Source of the DNA: Cenococcum geophilum 1.58
Taxonomy: Eukaryota; Ascomycota; Dothideomycetes; Gloniales; Gloniaceae
NCBI GenBank assembly: GCA_001692895.1
Contig: KV748191.1
Span: forward strand, 124,001 to 188,000
DNA length: 64,000 bases
Reading direction: 5' to 3'
Shown piece after piece: positions 52,346-63,813 of this stretch. Positions within the stretch are counted from its first letter, which is position 1. Each line of letters starts with the position of its first letter. A model generated the notes under the pieces. It worked only from the letters and a program-made list of their open reading frames with translations. It was not told where the DNA came from and did no database searches. The position numbers and the translations under genes are program-made.

Positions 52346-53215
52346 GGTAGACTTATTAATAGGCTAGGTATATAGGTAAATAAGAAGTCAATAATATAAA
52401 TAAAATTAGTGGAGTAGGTTGCCTAATAGATTAACTCTAATTATATTCTAAGATTTACTATAAAGAAGAGAACTATCTAGGTAGGGATTATAGTCCTTTA
52501 AATATAGAATTCTATGCTTAAGAAATATACTAAGTACGTTAGTATATCCCTTATATCCCTATATTCCCACGTATTAAACTTATAATATAACTAGCTATAT
52601 AACTTAGTTATTCTTTATTATATAGCTTAATTAGTTTTAGCGTCTTTTATACTATCTTAACTAACCTATTTATATCTCTTTTTAGTAGTCGTACTACTGC
52701 TAATATAAGGTCTATAATACTATCCCCCTCTTTATTTTCGTCCTTAAAGATTTCTCCTATCTCTAAGTTATCTATTAGAGGTATAGTATTCCTATTTCTA
52801 ATTTAATAACCTTTATTATTTTAAACACCATCTATTAGATTTTGATATTCTAATTATTATAACTATTTTTTACTTAATAAAATTATACTATTATATTCTT
52901 ACTATATAGAAAAGAAGTTAGTATATATTGCAATTACGGCTCTATTTAGTTGCTACCCTTCTTTATATGCTAAGTATACGTAAGCGAATATACAATTATC
53001 CTATAATATTTAATCTATCTTTAACGCTAAGTATACGCGTCTTGTTATTCTTTATAGGGTTTTAGATTTAATTTACTACTAAGAAGTTAAAAGACTAACT
53101 CTTTAAAGCCTATAGTAATTTTAATTGTTTATATAGTAAGTAGGAGTATACTTTAGCTAAGTTCCAACGACTTTATACTAAAGAGTCTTAAATACTTAAC
53201 GCTTAATTAGCTGCT
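52345..53215 (-). mobile_element. Old truncated relative of Gypsy A (LTR plus 3' internal end)
   Basis: From about 52350 the sequence aligns with the LTR of Gypsy A (shared GGGCTAGGTGTGTAGG-like, ATAAAGAAG-GAACTATCTAGGTAGGGA blocks) to about 52715. It is then followed by the same purine-tract complement and internal sequence (CTTTATTTTCGTCCTTAAAGATT...). Divergence includes indels as well as transitions, so it is older than 30737-38766. The match fades by about 53215 and no second LTR is present. Confidence 0.7.
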
Positions 53216-53849
53216 TACGCTTAGTTATTCCGTTTTAAAATAGATCCTTCTAAATTATCTTCCTTATTATCGCGATAAAGCTTTAGATTGATCGCGACTT
53301 TAAAGCTTAATACACCCGAATAATGTATATATTCCATGGTATATTCACGGCGTTTAATCAAGGTAGTCTTACTAGCAGGTTCCTTTCGTGCAAAGCAGTA
53401 TTTTATATAGAGGGCAGCCGTTTCTCGTCCTTGGAGGACGATTATCATTATCTCAGTAAGCGACTCAGACGGCAAGGGCAAACTGAAGGCGCACTCACTA
53501 ATACTAAATTATTACTAGTCTCCGCCTAAATAAACGCCACTTTCTTTTAACCAATCAGCTATCTACCGACCTTAAGTTTGCCCTATCGTCTGAGGGCCTT
53601 TGGTGCGGAACTCTATGGTGCTCAACTTCAATTTTCGCAATTTTGTATAAGAGACACTTCCTCCTGTATATTTGACTCCCTAACAATACCTTTTTAACCT
53701 AATAAGCTGATAAGTTAAGTTAGACCAGTCTCCTCCACAATTGATTACTTTTTTACGATAGGAATACCATTTTCTCACGAGTTACGCGCTTCTAGTATTT
53801 GGGTAGACACCGACGCGTCCCCAGCACTAATATACTAGGAAGTCTTATA

Positions 53850-54320
53850 ATCGTCTCTACGAACGTCTCTACGAAAGTCTCTACGAACGTCTCTACAAAC
53901 GGCGCTACAATCGCCCATACAATCGTCCGTACGAACGTCTCCACCATCGTCTCTACAAACGTCTGCACGAACATCTGCACGAACGTCTGCACAAACGCCT
54001 GTACAAAGCTCTATACAAAGCTCTGCGCGACGCTCTGCACAAAGCTCTACTTTAAGGCTCTACACAAGGCTCTGCTCGAAGCTTTATTGAAGCTCTGCTT
54101 AAAGCTTTATCGAAGCTCTGCTTGAAGCTCTATCAAAGCTCTGCTCAAAGCTCTGCTCAAAGCTCTGCTCAAAGCTCTGCTCGAAGCTCTGCTCGAAGCT
54201 CTGCTCGAAGCTCTGCTCGAAGCTCTACTCAAAGCTCTATCAAAGCTCTGCTTGAAGCTCTGCTTAAAGCTCTATCAAAGCTCTGCTCGGAGCTCTGCTC
54301 GAAGCTCTATCGAAGCTCTA
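53850..54320. repeat. 12-bp minisatellite, about 39 units, drifting consensus
   Basis: Units are 12 bp throughout. At the left the unit is GTCTCTACGAAC; in the middle GTCTGCACGAAC; at the right GCTCTGCTCAAA or GCTCTGCTCGAA. The change along the array is gradual. It creates repetitive open frames on both strands (Thr-Asn-Val-Ser-type on plus, Val-Glu-Thr-Phe-type on minus), which I regard as by-products of the 12-base period. Confidence 0.9.
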
Positions 54321-54436
54321 TGGAATCCGTCTGGTGCTTAACATTCTAGGGTTTGGGACCATCTAACGTGGCTCCGGAGCTGTGGGGTAGTTAGGGTTGG
54401 TATACGTTTTATTTAGGTAATGTATAACTGGGTGTT

Positions 54437-54472
54437 GGGGGAGGGGAGGGGGGGGGGGGGGGGGGGGGGGGG
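54437..54472 (+). repeat. G-rich tract ending in 25 consecutive G
   Basis: A guanine run interrupted by A at 54442 and 54447, then 25 G at 54448-54472, followed by CATTAAGAG. It resembles the polypurine tract-plus-CAT of Gypsy B (51611-51624), but no LTR follows. The exact length is unreliable in a homopolymer. Confidence 0.7.
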
Positions 54473-54884
54473 CATTAAGAGAGGATTTGCGCCGTAGTTG
54501 GACCACAAAGATGCGTTAAAAATTTTCGACCTGTAATTTTAGAACTTTATATTAGCTAAAATACATAAATAAGTACGTAGATAAATAAAGCGACCCTTAA
54601 AATATAATCGATTACCTTTTATAGTGGTTAACTAGTTAACTAGTAGAGATATATTACTCTTTAGTAGCATCGCGTTCCCGTTAATAGTCGACCATCATAC
54701 ATTTTCGCACCAAAGGCCCTCAGACGGCAAATGAGACAGTAAGCCTAAATACAGGGGTTATATAACACTAGCAGGGGTTTTATAAAGCTAGTAGGGGTTA
54801 TATACAAGCTATACTAGTTAAGTACTAGCGAGATTTACTGTCTCGTTTGCCGTCTGAGTCGCTTACTGAGATAAGATTATCAAT

Positions 54885-55615
54885 GTTTTGGTGTTCGCGC
54901 ACGGGCCACATTCCGAGGTGGCCTCCACCAGCTTATGGGATAAGAAGCTAACGTGCGTACAGGTCGGCGCGACCACGCTAAAATGTCGGCCCGATAGGCG
55001 AAACCTCCGCCTACCACACCAAACCCCACCCTACCTCTCTCAATTTGACCTTACCTTCTACCTTATCTTTTCTTATATATATATCTTAAAAATATTATAA
55101 AAATATTTTTTAATATAATAATTATTACCTTAAAGAGCTATATAAGCTATTTATAGCCTATTTTATAGTAATTTTAATAGTTTAAGCTATTTATAAAGCC
55201 TATTAAAAAAATCCTATAAAGGTAAATAATAAGTTTTTTCTAATATATTTAAAACATGTTTCTAATATGTTTAGAATATATTTAGAATATATTTATAACT
55301 AGTTACGAACCTATTTTAGCTATATATAATTAAAATATATTAAAAATTATTATTAAATATAATTTTAGTAGTTTAAGCTGCTTTATTATAACTAAAAACT
55401 ATATATATACTAAAATATAAATATACTTTATAATTTTTATTTTATTTTATAAAGAATAACTTAAAATATAATACAGATTTAGATTATAGCTCTTTTAAAT
55501 ATTAAATATATTTAAAACCAGTTCTATACCTATTTATATTATATCTATATAATTACTCTTCTTATATAACTGCTCTTACTCCTTTTATAATTACTATTAA
55601 TTAAATATCAAAAAA
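54885..55615. other. AT-rich flank with a degenerate inverted partner at 63340-63500
   Basis: 54940-55000 (GCTAACGTGCG...AGGTCGGC...CGCTAAAATGTCGGCC) resembles the complement of 63430-63495. Both are followed inward by several hundred AT-rich bases with TTTAGAATATATTTAGAA-type repeats. This suggests the long ends of one DNA element that the LINE entered. No gene; the open frame at 54888-55100 has no support. Confidence 0.4.
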
Positions 55616-58600
55616 GGAGCTCTTGCTGCACCCGGCCTAAAAAGACCAAAACCAACCAAAAGAACCCTAAAAAATACCTAGAGAATCCCCCTAAGATGCA
55701 TACATCGCAGGGGAGGCACACGTTAAACAACAGTAGCTCGCACTCGCGCGCGACCGCTAGAACTACGCCTAGCAATGGCCCTCCATAATAAAGATGGGCG
55801 AATACTACACTATAAAGCGGAAATACCTCTATTAAGAAGGCATCTAATAAAATATAAAGCCTATTAGACGTATCTAGTATCTAAAATTATAGGGAAGTAA
55901 CCGTTAGCTATAACGAACTAATATAGCTAGTAGAATGGCTCCGCTAGTCTAGCGAACCTTAGACGCCCCTCTAATAAACCCTTAATTAAATCCTCTAACG
56001 GCTAAGTAAAATTAAAAATAAGTATAATTCCCCTTTACCGGTAAACTGTACCTAGGCCGCTATAGCTGCGCTTTTATAACATAGGGAACCTACCCCCCTT
56101 AAGTTAATAACCGGGTATATAATTATAATATAACTAAATATAGAATAAGTAGAGGGGCTTAGGGGATAATTAAAAACAGAAGTTCTTATAAAAATACGTA
56201 AAGAGGTCCACAACGCTATTATAGTCCAATACCTTAAGAGCGGAGATATTAAAGTCACCTTAAAGGACTAATAGGCAAAGGAATGAGCCGTAAGGGTAGG
56301 GGATAGGCTAGGAGAATATATTGGCATAAAAGTACTCCGTAAGGATTACCTAGTCAAAGTCCTAGCGGTTCCTATAAGCCTTAGGGTAGAAAAGGGACGC
56401 TAGGTGGATAACACAGTAATTATATAGGAGATAGTAAGATAAACGGAACGCCTTATACTAGGACTTGAAATCACCTAAATTTAATAGCTTTAATAGAAAA
56501 ATATAAACTAAGTATATAATAAGAACAATAAAAGGATATAAGGGTCGCTGAAGACTTGCTAGGGAGACGCCGGACAAATATATAGCTCCCTTATTATTAG
56601 CATATATACACTAGGAATATAAAAACTCCTTATCTAAAAAGGAATAATTATAAATAGCCTTATATACAATATAAGGCTCTATAATTATAGACTACGCTTA
56701 GAATAATGCTATTGCTGTATATAATAGGGATATACTTAATCTATATACGCAGTATAGGTGTGCTACGGCCACTATATAGGCCCCTATAATACGAGATATT
56801 ACTTAAATTAAGACTAAATAAAATGCGTAAACTGCCACTAAAGTATATATAAGGCGTAGGAGAGAGAAGACTACATTAAATACAGGAGATAGAAGGTAAG
56901 GGCTTAATAGCTATAGGAATAACTATATACTAGGTTATATAAATAAAAACAACAGGCGATAAGCTAGGGGGACATAGGTGCCTTCTTAGCGTTTCCTACC
57001 TTTAATACTAGAGGGCTAGGCTAGCTATCCTAAGCCTTAATGGGCTAGAAGCGACGCTATATAATATTACTAGACCAATTAGGGATATAAGGGTTATAGG
57101 GGATATAAGGGAGAGGACGCCCCGTAGGAAGACCCCTATAGATAGTAATAGTAGGCTTAAGACTAGGATAATTAAGAATTAGACTTAATGCGGCAAATAT
57201 AATATTCGCAGCTGACCTATGGGGGGCATATAGCCGACCAGTAAGAATAGGGGAAGAACTGGTAATAATAATAGATTTAGATATAAAAGCGCTAATAGGA
57301 ATATAAGATATGGGAATGGAAAGCTCTATATAAAATAAGTAGTAACTAGGGTATAGATATAAGAGATAGAAGCTCTAAATATCCTAGAGAAAGTAAAAAT
57401 AGAAGAAGCGAGGAACGAAGGAGAGTTAAAGGACCCTCGCCAGGGGTCCGCTACCTATCCATTATATAGTATAACTGCGGCAACATAAACCACTGCCTTA
57501 TAAGGCCCCTACTAGATAGTTTAAACCTAAAGAAATACTATATTCTTACTATACAAGAACCGTATTATAATACCTTCATATAATCAATATACTGCCCCTA
57601 AGGATTCTAGCTCCTATATAAACTAAAAGCAGCTATACGCGTGTGCTTTATAATTAGTAAGGCTATTAGCCTATCCTTATAGTTATAGTAGGCAGTTAAC
57701 CTAGATATTGCAGTTATAATAATTTAAACATATAGGGGACCGGTATAAATTATTAATGTATATAACCCTAGGGTTAAAGGGGTCCTATAAACAGAGAATA
57801 TTATATTGGTAATAAGCTTACTAGAAACTAAAGGTATAGAGTTTATCTTACTAGGAGATATAAACCTCTACCACCTATAGTAGGGGGGTATTTATATTGC
57901 TATAGATTAACAGTTAGAGTGCCTACTAAGAGCTATAGATATCTAGGGCCTTAAGCTAGCTACCCTCCTAGGAGCAATTATATGGCAATAAGGCACCGCT
58001 AAAAGTATAATTAACCTTATATTTATGGACGAAGGCCTATACTAGAGACTTAAAAGGTATAACCCTAAAGAAGAATGGGCACTTACCCTAGACTATATCC
58101 CTATCTAGATATAGCTAGACCTAAATACTAAAGCGCAACTAAATAGAAAAAGATACGCAATAAGGAAGCTTAAGATAGATAGTTTCCTTAATACAGTTAA
58201 ATAATAACTCTAAGACCTAGAAGAAATCCACCTAATACTAAATAAGTAAGGCTTATTGGCCACCCCTAAGGAAATTAACCGAAGACTAGAAAGGATCTAG
58301 GTAGCGATTAAAAATAGGCTAAAAAAGTACTGCCCGATCTTAAAACCGGGCCCCTATATATAATACGTATGGTCTACATAATGCGCAGTTCTAGTTGCTA
58401 GCTAATAATAAGTAAGAAGGAAATATATAAGTAGCTATAACCCTAAAGACGAGAGATAATATAAAGATATAAGAAACTAGCTAAAGAATACCCTAAAAAA
58501 GGAAGTAAGAAATAACTGGAGACGGTTTATAAATAAGTATACTTTTAACCCGAGCCTCCCCTATAATAAGGGCCTTTAGGCTATAGCAAAATAGGTAAAG

Positions 58601-61005
58601 AAAAAGGTAGGGCGCTTAGTAGAAGATCTATACCCACCACCCCTATAAAGAGTAGGAGAATTATAGGCTATAAATAACAATAATAAAAAGGTAAAGATCC
58701 TTATAGAAAGGTTCTTCCCCTAACTGGCTCTAGTAGACCTTAGTAATATTACAGGCGAAACACCGGTAACTCGCCTATAGGTTAACAGCGATATAACAAT
58801 AGAGGAAATAGCTAGAACTATTAGCCGCCTTTTAAATAATATAGTACTAGGACTAGATAGGATTCTAAATAAGGCCCTAAAAACCTATAGGCTACTTATA
58901 GCACCTTAGCTTATAGATATAGCTAGAGTATACTTTACTATAGGCTACTACCTATAACTTAGAAGATCTATAACGACGGTTATCTTATAAAAAGAAGGTA
59001 AAGTAGATTACTTAATCCCAGGAAGCTACCGCCCTATTACCTTAGAAAACACCCTTAGCAGGATCTTAGAAAGGGTAATAGCGGAACGCATAGCAGATAT
59101 AGTAAAGGAATACGCCCTACTACTATAAAGCTAAATAGGGGTAAGAAAGAACCGCTTAACACTATTAGTACTTACGCTACTCGCTACCACTATTAAATCT
59201 GTATAGGCGATGTGAAAGAACTTTATAGTATTAATACTTAGCCTAGATATTAGTAGTGCCTATAATAATATACCCTACGAGCGTCTCCTATATATCCTTA
59301 GGGTAAAGGGCTTTCTAGAATGGATTATATAATTTATCTAAGGGTTTATAGGCTAGAAAGAAATATTACTAGTCTTTAGCGGATACTAGAGCCCCCCTAT
59401 TATAGTTATAACAGGAATACTATAAGGATTACCCCTCTCGCTTATACTCTTCCTTTTCTTTATAAGCAACCTACTTAACTTCTTTAAGGAAGGGGCAACC
59501 TAGGGGATAGGCTTTGTTAATAATATAAACCTAATTATATACGGGCTAACAGCCGTAAAGAATTGCAGAATACTAAAAAAAGCCTATAACACTTATATAA
59601 AATAGGCAAAACGTTATAGAGTTTAATTTTTACTAGAGAAATACCAGCTAATCTATTTTATAAGAAAATGCAACTAATCTGCAGATCTTTAGTATATAAT
59701 TTATATCTAAGGCTTTAGGGGTTAACCAGTTTAGGGCCTAAGGGTATTAGGAGTATAGGTAGATAGTAAGCTCTAGTAGAGCGTATATGCGGCGCAAGCG
59801 GCCTATAAAAGCTAAGTATAGTTTATCGCTTTATCTAGGATTGTTAATTCTATATAGGGTCTATACTTTTAGAGGTTACGCCTACTATATACAGTAGTTG
59901 TCCGGCTAACCATAACATATAGATCTAGTATTTAGGCTATTAAAGAAACTAAAAAGGGCCCCCCTAAATTACTTCTTAAACTACTTTAAAAGGTCTAAAC
60001 AGCCTGCCTTTAAAGTATTACAGGCGGGTATAAGCGAACGGCTATAGCACTACTTAAGAAGGAATCTAATATTCCCCCCTATAGTTATATATTAAAGCCG
60101 CTGTAATATAAAGGACGCAAAATAAACGTAACTCTAATATTATAAAGTATATTAAGATACGCCTAAATAAACTATAGAGGGACCCTAAGGTGCCCTATAG
60201 GAGAACAAACCAATAACTCTAAAGTAGGGAAGAGATATTAGAGAAATAGGTAAAGAAAGCAGAAGAAGAATAGTGCCGCTTTAGGGCCTAGGCCTATATA
60301 GAGGAGGAAGGGAGACGCGTAAGAGGTTAGTAAAGATAATAGTAAGACAGAAAAAGGAGCTAAAGTAAAATATATAAGAACGCTGGGAAACTATCTACCG
60401 TAATATAATACTGGTTAGACTAACGCTAGAGAGGTAAATAAAAGTTAAAGGTATAGAGGCTAACTTAGGCAAGATAAACCTAAGCCATAGCATAGTTAAC
60501 GCTATAGGGGGTAAATACCTAAGGGCTCCGAGAAGGCCTAATAAAGGCAGAAAATATAATAGCAACACTCTTAAGAACAGGAATAATAGGACTAAAAAAT
60601 TGGCTTTACTAGGTGGGTGTCCTAGTAGGTAGCCTAAGATGTAAATGTGGCTAGCTAAGACAAACACTAAAACATGTAATACTGCTATGCCCCCTACGCA
60701 CCAATTAAGAAATAATACTCTTAGTAGCTAGTATAGAGAACTATAATACACTGCTCTTAATATAAAAAGGCCTTAAGGCGGTTACCTAGTGGCTTATTAG
60801 TTAAAATGTGCTAAATTAGTTCTAGGTTATAAGGGAAATAGTAATAAAAGGTAAGGGGGCAAGCAGCAAATGCCCCCTAGTAACTCTATAGTAGTAGAGT
60901 AATAGTTTATAATACTAGCGCGTCCGTAGGCTTATTATAGCAGTAGTGGTTCCTAAGGAGGTTAAACAGTAAGGTAGTAGAGCACCATAGGCGACTCGTA
61001 GGCGC

Positions 61006-61198
61006 TGTAATGGCTCGAACCAACAAACAAATGTCTTGACGTAGACTTAAACAAATGCTTCTAAGACGAAGCGAACGAATGCTGTATTACGAAGATATCA
61101 AGGTAAGGAGCAAGAGAAGGTGGTGAGGCGACGTCTATATACACATGCCAAGTCTTAAGCGAACCCCTGACTAGGTGACGCGCCCCAGCGCCGTCACA
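61006..61198 (-). repeat. LTR of the gag-only element (3' in element orientation)
   Basis: 193 bp, TGTAATGGCTCGAACC...GCGCCGTCACA, about 96% identical to 62407-62599. Confidence 0.9.
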
Positions 61199-61419
61199 TC
61201 ACCCCCCCTTTTAAAGAAGCCTGCCCTTAGGCTTTAATATATTAAATTTCACCCCTTTATAACCGACCAATCTCCTCATCTATATCCAAATCTGATTCCA
61301 ATCGTTGCTTACAGAGGGTTGCTATATCGATCTGTTTTCTATATAGCTGTAACAAACAGTCTGCAACCCAGTGGTCATATACTCTATACCGTGTACATTA
61401 TCCTTCCAATCTACATTGT

Positions 61420-62135
61420 TCTCGGTAAGCTAGTAACATTAATCGAGCGCGGGGCCCTATAGGGGGGCTAGTGGATCGTGGGGTAGATCGAGGACTAGTA
61501 GATCGTAGGGTAGATCGAGGACTAGGGATGCTAATTGCATTAATTCCAATAGCACCGATATCCATAGGCTCCGATCCACGGTGGTAGTTGCCATTACTTG
61601 AAGGTTGTACTGTAGAATAAGAAGACGAACGGCCAGCTAGTTATTATACGGTTCAAACAAAATCGGAATATTTTTGCGGTAGGTTAAGCTGCTAGTTAAG
61701 CCTGCTACAGATAGTAGAGCTCAGCCCGTTCCTAAATATTGATATCTTATTAATGTCTGGCTAATCCTACCCACATGCCTCATACAGAACGCGTTCGAAT
61801 TTTAATATATAGGTCGGTACTGAGTCGTTGCCTTAACGTAGGGACAGCAGCCTATCTTCTGCCTCTTAAACCTTGTTTGGATTATCGTAGACGCACATCA
61901 GCTAGTCTAGAATCGAATTGTAATCCCATATATTTAACTTCTCTGCCTGCCCAAGCTAGGGGAGAACCATTACCTATACGCTGCTCTCGAGGTTTAAGAA
62001 TACGTAGTAGAACTGCGCAACTGTATCGCCAATAGCCGTACCATCAACCCGTAGCTTTGCCTTAATCGATGGCAGCTAAGTATCAAATTTATAAAAATAT
62101 CCGTTGAACTTTTCTGGATCAGGAAGGGAAGGTTT
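61420..62135 (-). pseudogene. Retrotransposon gag remnant
   Basis: On the minus strand one frame from about 62130 to 61450 keeps a gag-like protein with several TAG/TAA codons at former Trp/Gln sites. Readable blocks: LPDPEKFNGYFYKFDT, then LPSIKAKLRVDGTAIGDTVA, ILKFERVLYEACG and ISIFRNGLSSTI, then a Ser/Pro/Arg-rich tail encoded by a 27-bp tandem repeat (about 61470-61525). This is the capsid region of Ty3/Gypsy-type gag proteins. No zinc knuckle was found. Confidence 0.72.
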
Positions 62136-62406
62136 CAGTCGGGAGGGGGTAGTCGAAATAGAAGAACGTAAAAACTGGATCTCTGCTTGCAGGTACACGA
62201 TCTAGTTTTATAAGCTTTTGAAAGCCTACTGCGGATCCATTATAAAAGAAGGTAAGATAAGTAAAAAGATACACGAGCCTAAGTAACCTAAGACCTAAGA
62301 ACCTAAGAGAAGCTATAGGGTGTCGCTATCGCACGCATACACGATCCTATGCAAACCAGAGACCTAAGATACCGCAGCCTGTGTATAACTAGGGACCTTG
62401 ATATAA

Positions 62407-62599
62407 TGTAACGGCTCGAACCAACGAATAAATGTCTTGACGTAGACTTGAATAAATGCTTCTAAGACGAAGCGAACAAATGCTGTATTACGAAGATATC
62501 AAGGTGAGGAGCAAGAGAAGGTGGTGAGGCGACGTCTATATACACATGCCAAGTCTTAAGCGAACCCCTGACTAGGTGACGCGCCCCAGCGCCATCACA
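62407..62599 (-). repeat. LTR of the gag-only element (5' in element orientation)
   Basis: 193 bp, TGTAACGGCTCGAACC...GCGCCATCACA, followed directly by the GGCGC duplicate. Confidence 0.9.
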
Positions 62600-62745
62600 G
62601 GCGCTAAGTAGGCGAGTCCTAAAAGGCGGGGAGATGGATCACAGGGTTTTCTTATTTTTCTTAAATAGAGTTTTCTCCCTATATGTAAATAAGGAGTAGT
62701 CCACGTAGGCCCAATAGGGATCCGAATCGGACGTTAAGTAATGAA

Positions 62746-63813
62746 TTATTATTATATTATATCTATAAATATTAATTTTACTTTTATTAAAAGCTATTTA
62801 CTCTCTTTATATTAGACCTTATATTTTATAAAAACTATTATAAATTCTAAGGGTATTTATAATATTTTTTACTCTTTATATTTAAAAGACTAATATTATT
62901 AGCTTAAGAATATATATTTATACTTTTTAAATTAATATAATAAATATAACTTTATTTAATACCTAAAGAGCTTAAATAATTTTTAATTATAAATATAATA
63001 AAAAGAACTTTAAACTAGATATATTTAAAAATAAATTAGAATATATTTAGAACTAAATTAAAACTAAATTGGAACTAAATTAGAACTAATTTAGAATATA
63101 TTTAGAACTAGATTAAAATATATTAAAAACTTAATTTACTTTTATAGCTATATTTAACTCTAATATACTATTTTATAGCTTAAAATTTTCTACTTTAATT
63201 ATTACTAAAAAGAAGTATTTTAAATTAGAATATATATTAAATATATTCTAAATATATTCTAAATATGTTCTAAATATGTTCTAAATATGTTCTAAATATA
63301 TTATAACTAGTTATTTAAAATAGTTAATTTTAATTAAGAGGTAAGTTGTGTGGTAGGATAAGCGATTTAGGCTTGGTTAACTACATGACTTTATATTTTA
63401 AGTTAAGGCTGCCCCGTATAGGGATTGTGCATTAGCGCTTATGGTAGGCCGACCTTTTAGCGTAGCCTAGCCGACCTATAACTACGAAGCTAACCACACC
63501 CAACTAAATCAAATTGATTATTTACCCTTGTATGCTATATAATATATTGGCCTTGGCCTTTCGATCTATTACCTTTAAAAGTCTCGATTTTAGCTCCTTT
63601 ACCTTTATTTTAGCCTTTTTTCTCTTTACCTTCTTTATTACTTACTTAGTTAAATCTATATTTATAAATTATATATTTAAATCTATAGCTACCTACCTAT
63701 AAAAATTTGGGCTTTTAAGGTCCTTAAGCTTTAATTATAAGTAAAATATTTAAGTAATTTTATATATAGCCTTTATAGTAAGTTGCTTAAGTTATTAACT
63801 TACTTTTTATAAA
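62746..63813. other. AT-rich segment, right flank of the LINE
   Basis: Very AT-rich to about 63340, with repeated TTAGAATATATTTAGAAC and TTCTAAATATGTTCTAAATA units. Then a GC-richer stretch (63340-63500) that is the degenerate inverted partner of 54890-55050. No gene; the frame at 63514-63702 is low-complexity. Confidence 0.45.

Larger units (their letters stand above)
53448..54874. mobile_element. Compound inverted-repeat structure, probable DNA element, with internal minisatellite
   Basis: Outer arms: 28 bases at 53448-53475 are exactly inverted at 54847-54874. Inner arms: 21 bases at 53587-53607 are exactly inverted at 54706-54726. Each outer/inner pair encloses a small block (53466-53594 and 54719-54858) that itself begins CTCAGACGGCAA and ends with its complement. 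The structure is thus an inverted repeat of inverted repeats. The central 1.1 kb holds a 12-bp minisatellite and a G run. CpA is common, so this stretch escaped RIP or is young. No transposase is readable; superfamily unknown. Confidence 0.6.
61006..62599 (-). mobile_element. Small gag-only LTR retrotransposon, 1,594 bp
   Basis: Two 193-bp LTRs (61006-61198 and 62407-62599), beginning TGTAA(T/C)GGCTCG and ending TCACA, with target duplication GGCGC at 61001-61005 and 62600-62604. A purine tract on the minus strand (complement of CACCCCCCCTTTT at 61201-61213) sets the orientation as right to left. The 1.2-kb interior carries only a gag remnant and no protease, reverse transcriptase or integrase. 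I count eight LTR differences, all transitions, which fits mild RIP and recent insertion. Mobility would need proteins supplied by another element. Confidence 0.88.
55616..62745 (+). mobile_element. Tad-like LINE (non-LTR retrotransposon), RIP-degraded, interrupted by a gag-only LTR element
   Basis: Plus-strand remnants of two ORFs. ORF1 (about 55790-57350) shows zinc-knuckle-like cysteines around 56700-56860. ORF2: apurinic-type endonuclease with LLGDINLYHL near 57848-57880; reverse transcriptase with LSLDISSAYNNIPYERLL near 59240-59295, TGILQGLPLSLILF near 59410-59455, and the catalytic box mutated to FVNN at about 59510. A C-terminal CKCG...H...CP zinc motif sits near 60639-60695, as in fungal Tad elements. 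All frames are broken by RIP-type stops. The 3' UTR is split at 61005 by the LTR element and resumes at 62605. Ends are approximate; no target duplication was established. Confidence 0.78.

Noticed and set aside
53799-54349. Repeat protein genes in the 12-bp satellite (open on both strands)
   Set aside because: Any 12-base repeat free of stops stays open; there is no promoter, splice pattern or recognisable domain, and both strands are equally open.
60395-60667. Leucine-rich minus-strand open frame
   Set aside because: It is antisense to the LINE C-terminal region; hydrophobicity follows from AT-rich reverse codons.
61775-62035. Plus-strand open frame in the gag-only element
   Set aside because: The opposite strand carries the gag-like protein in a consistent frame; this frame is its shadow.
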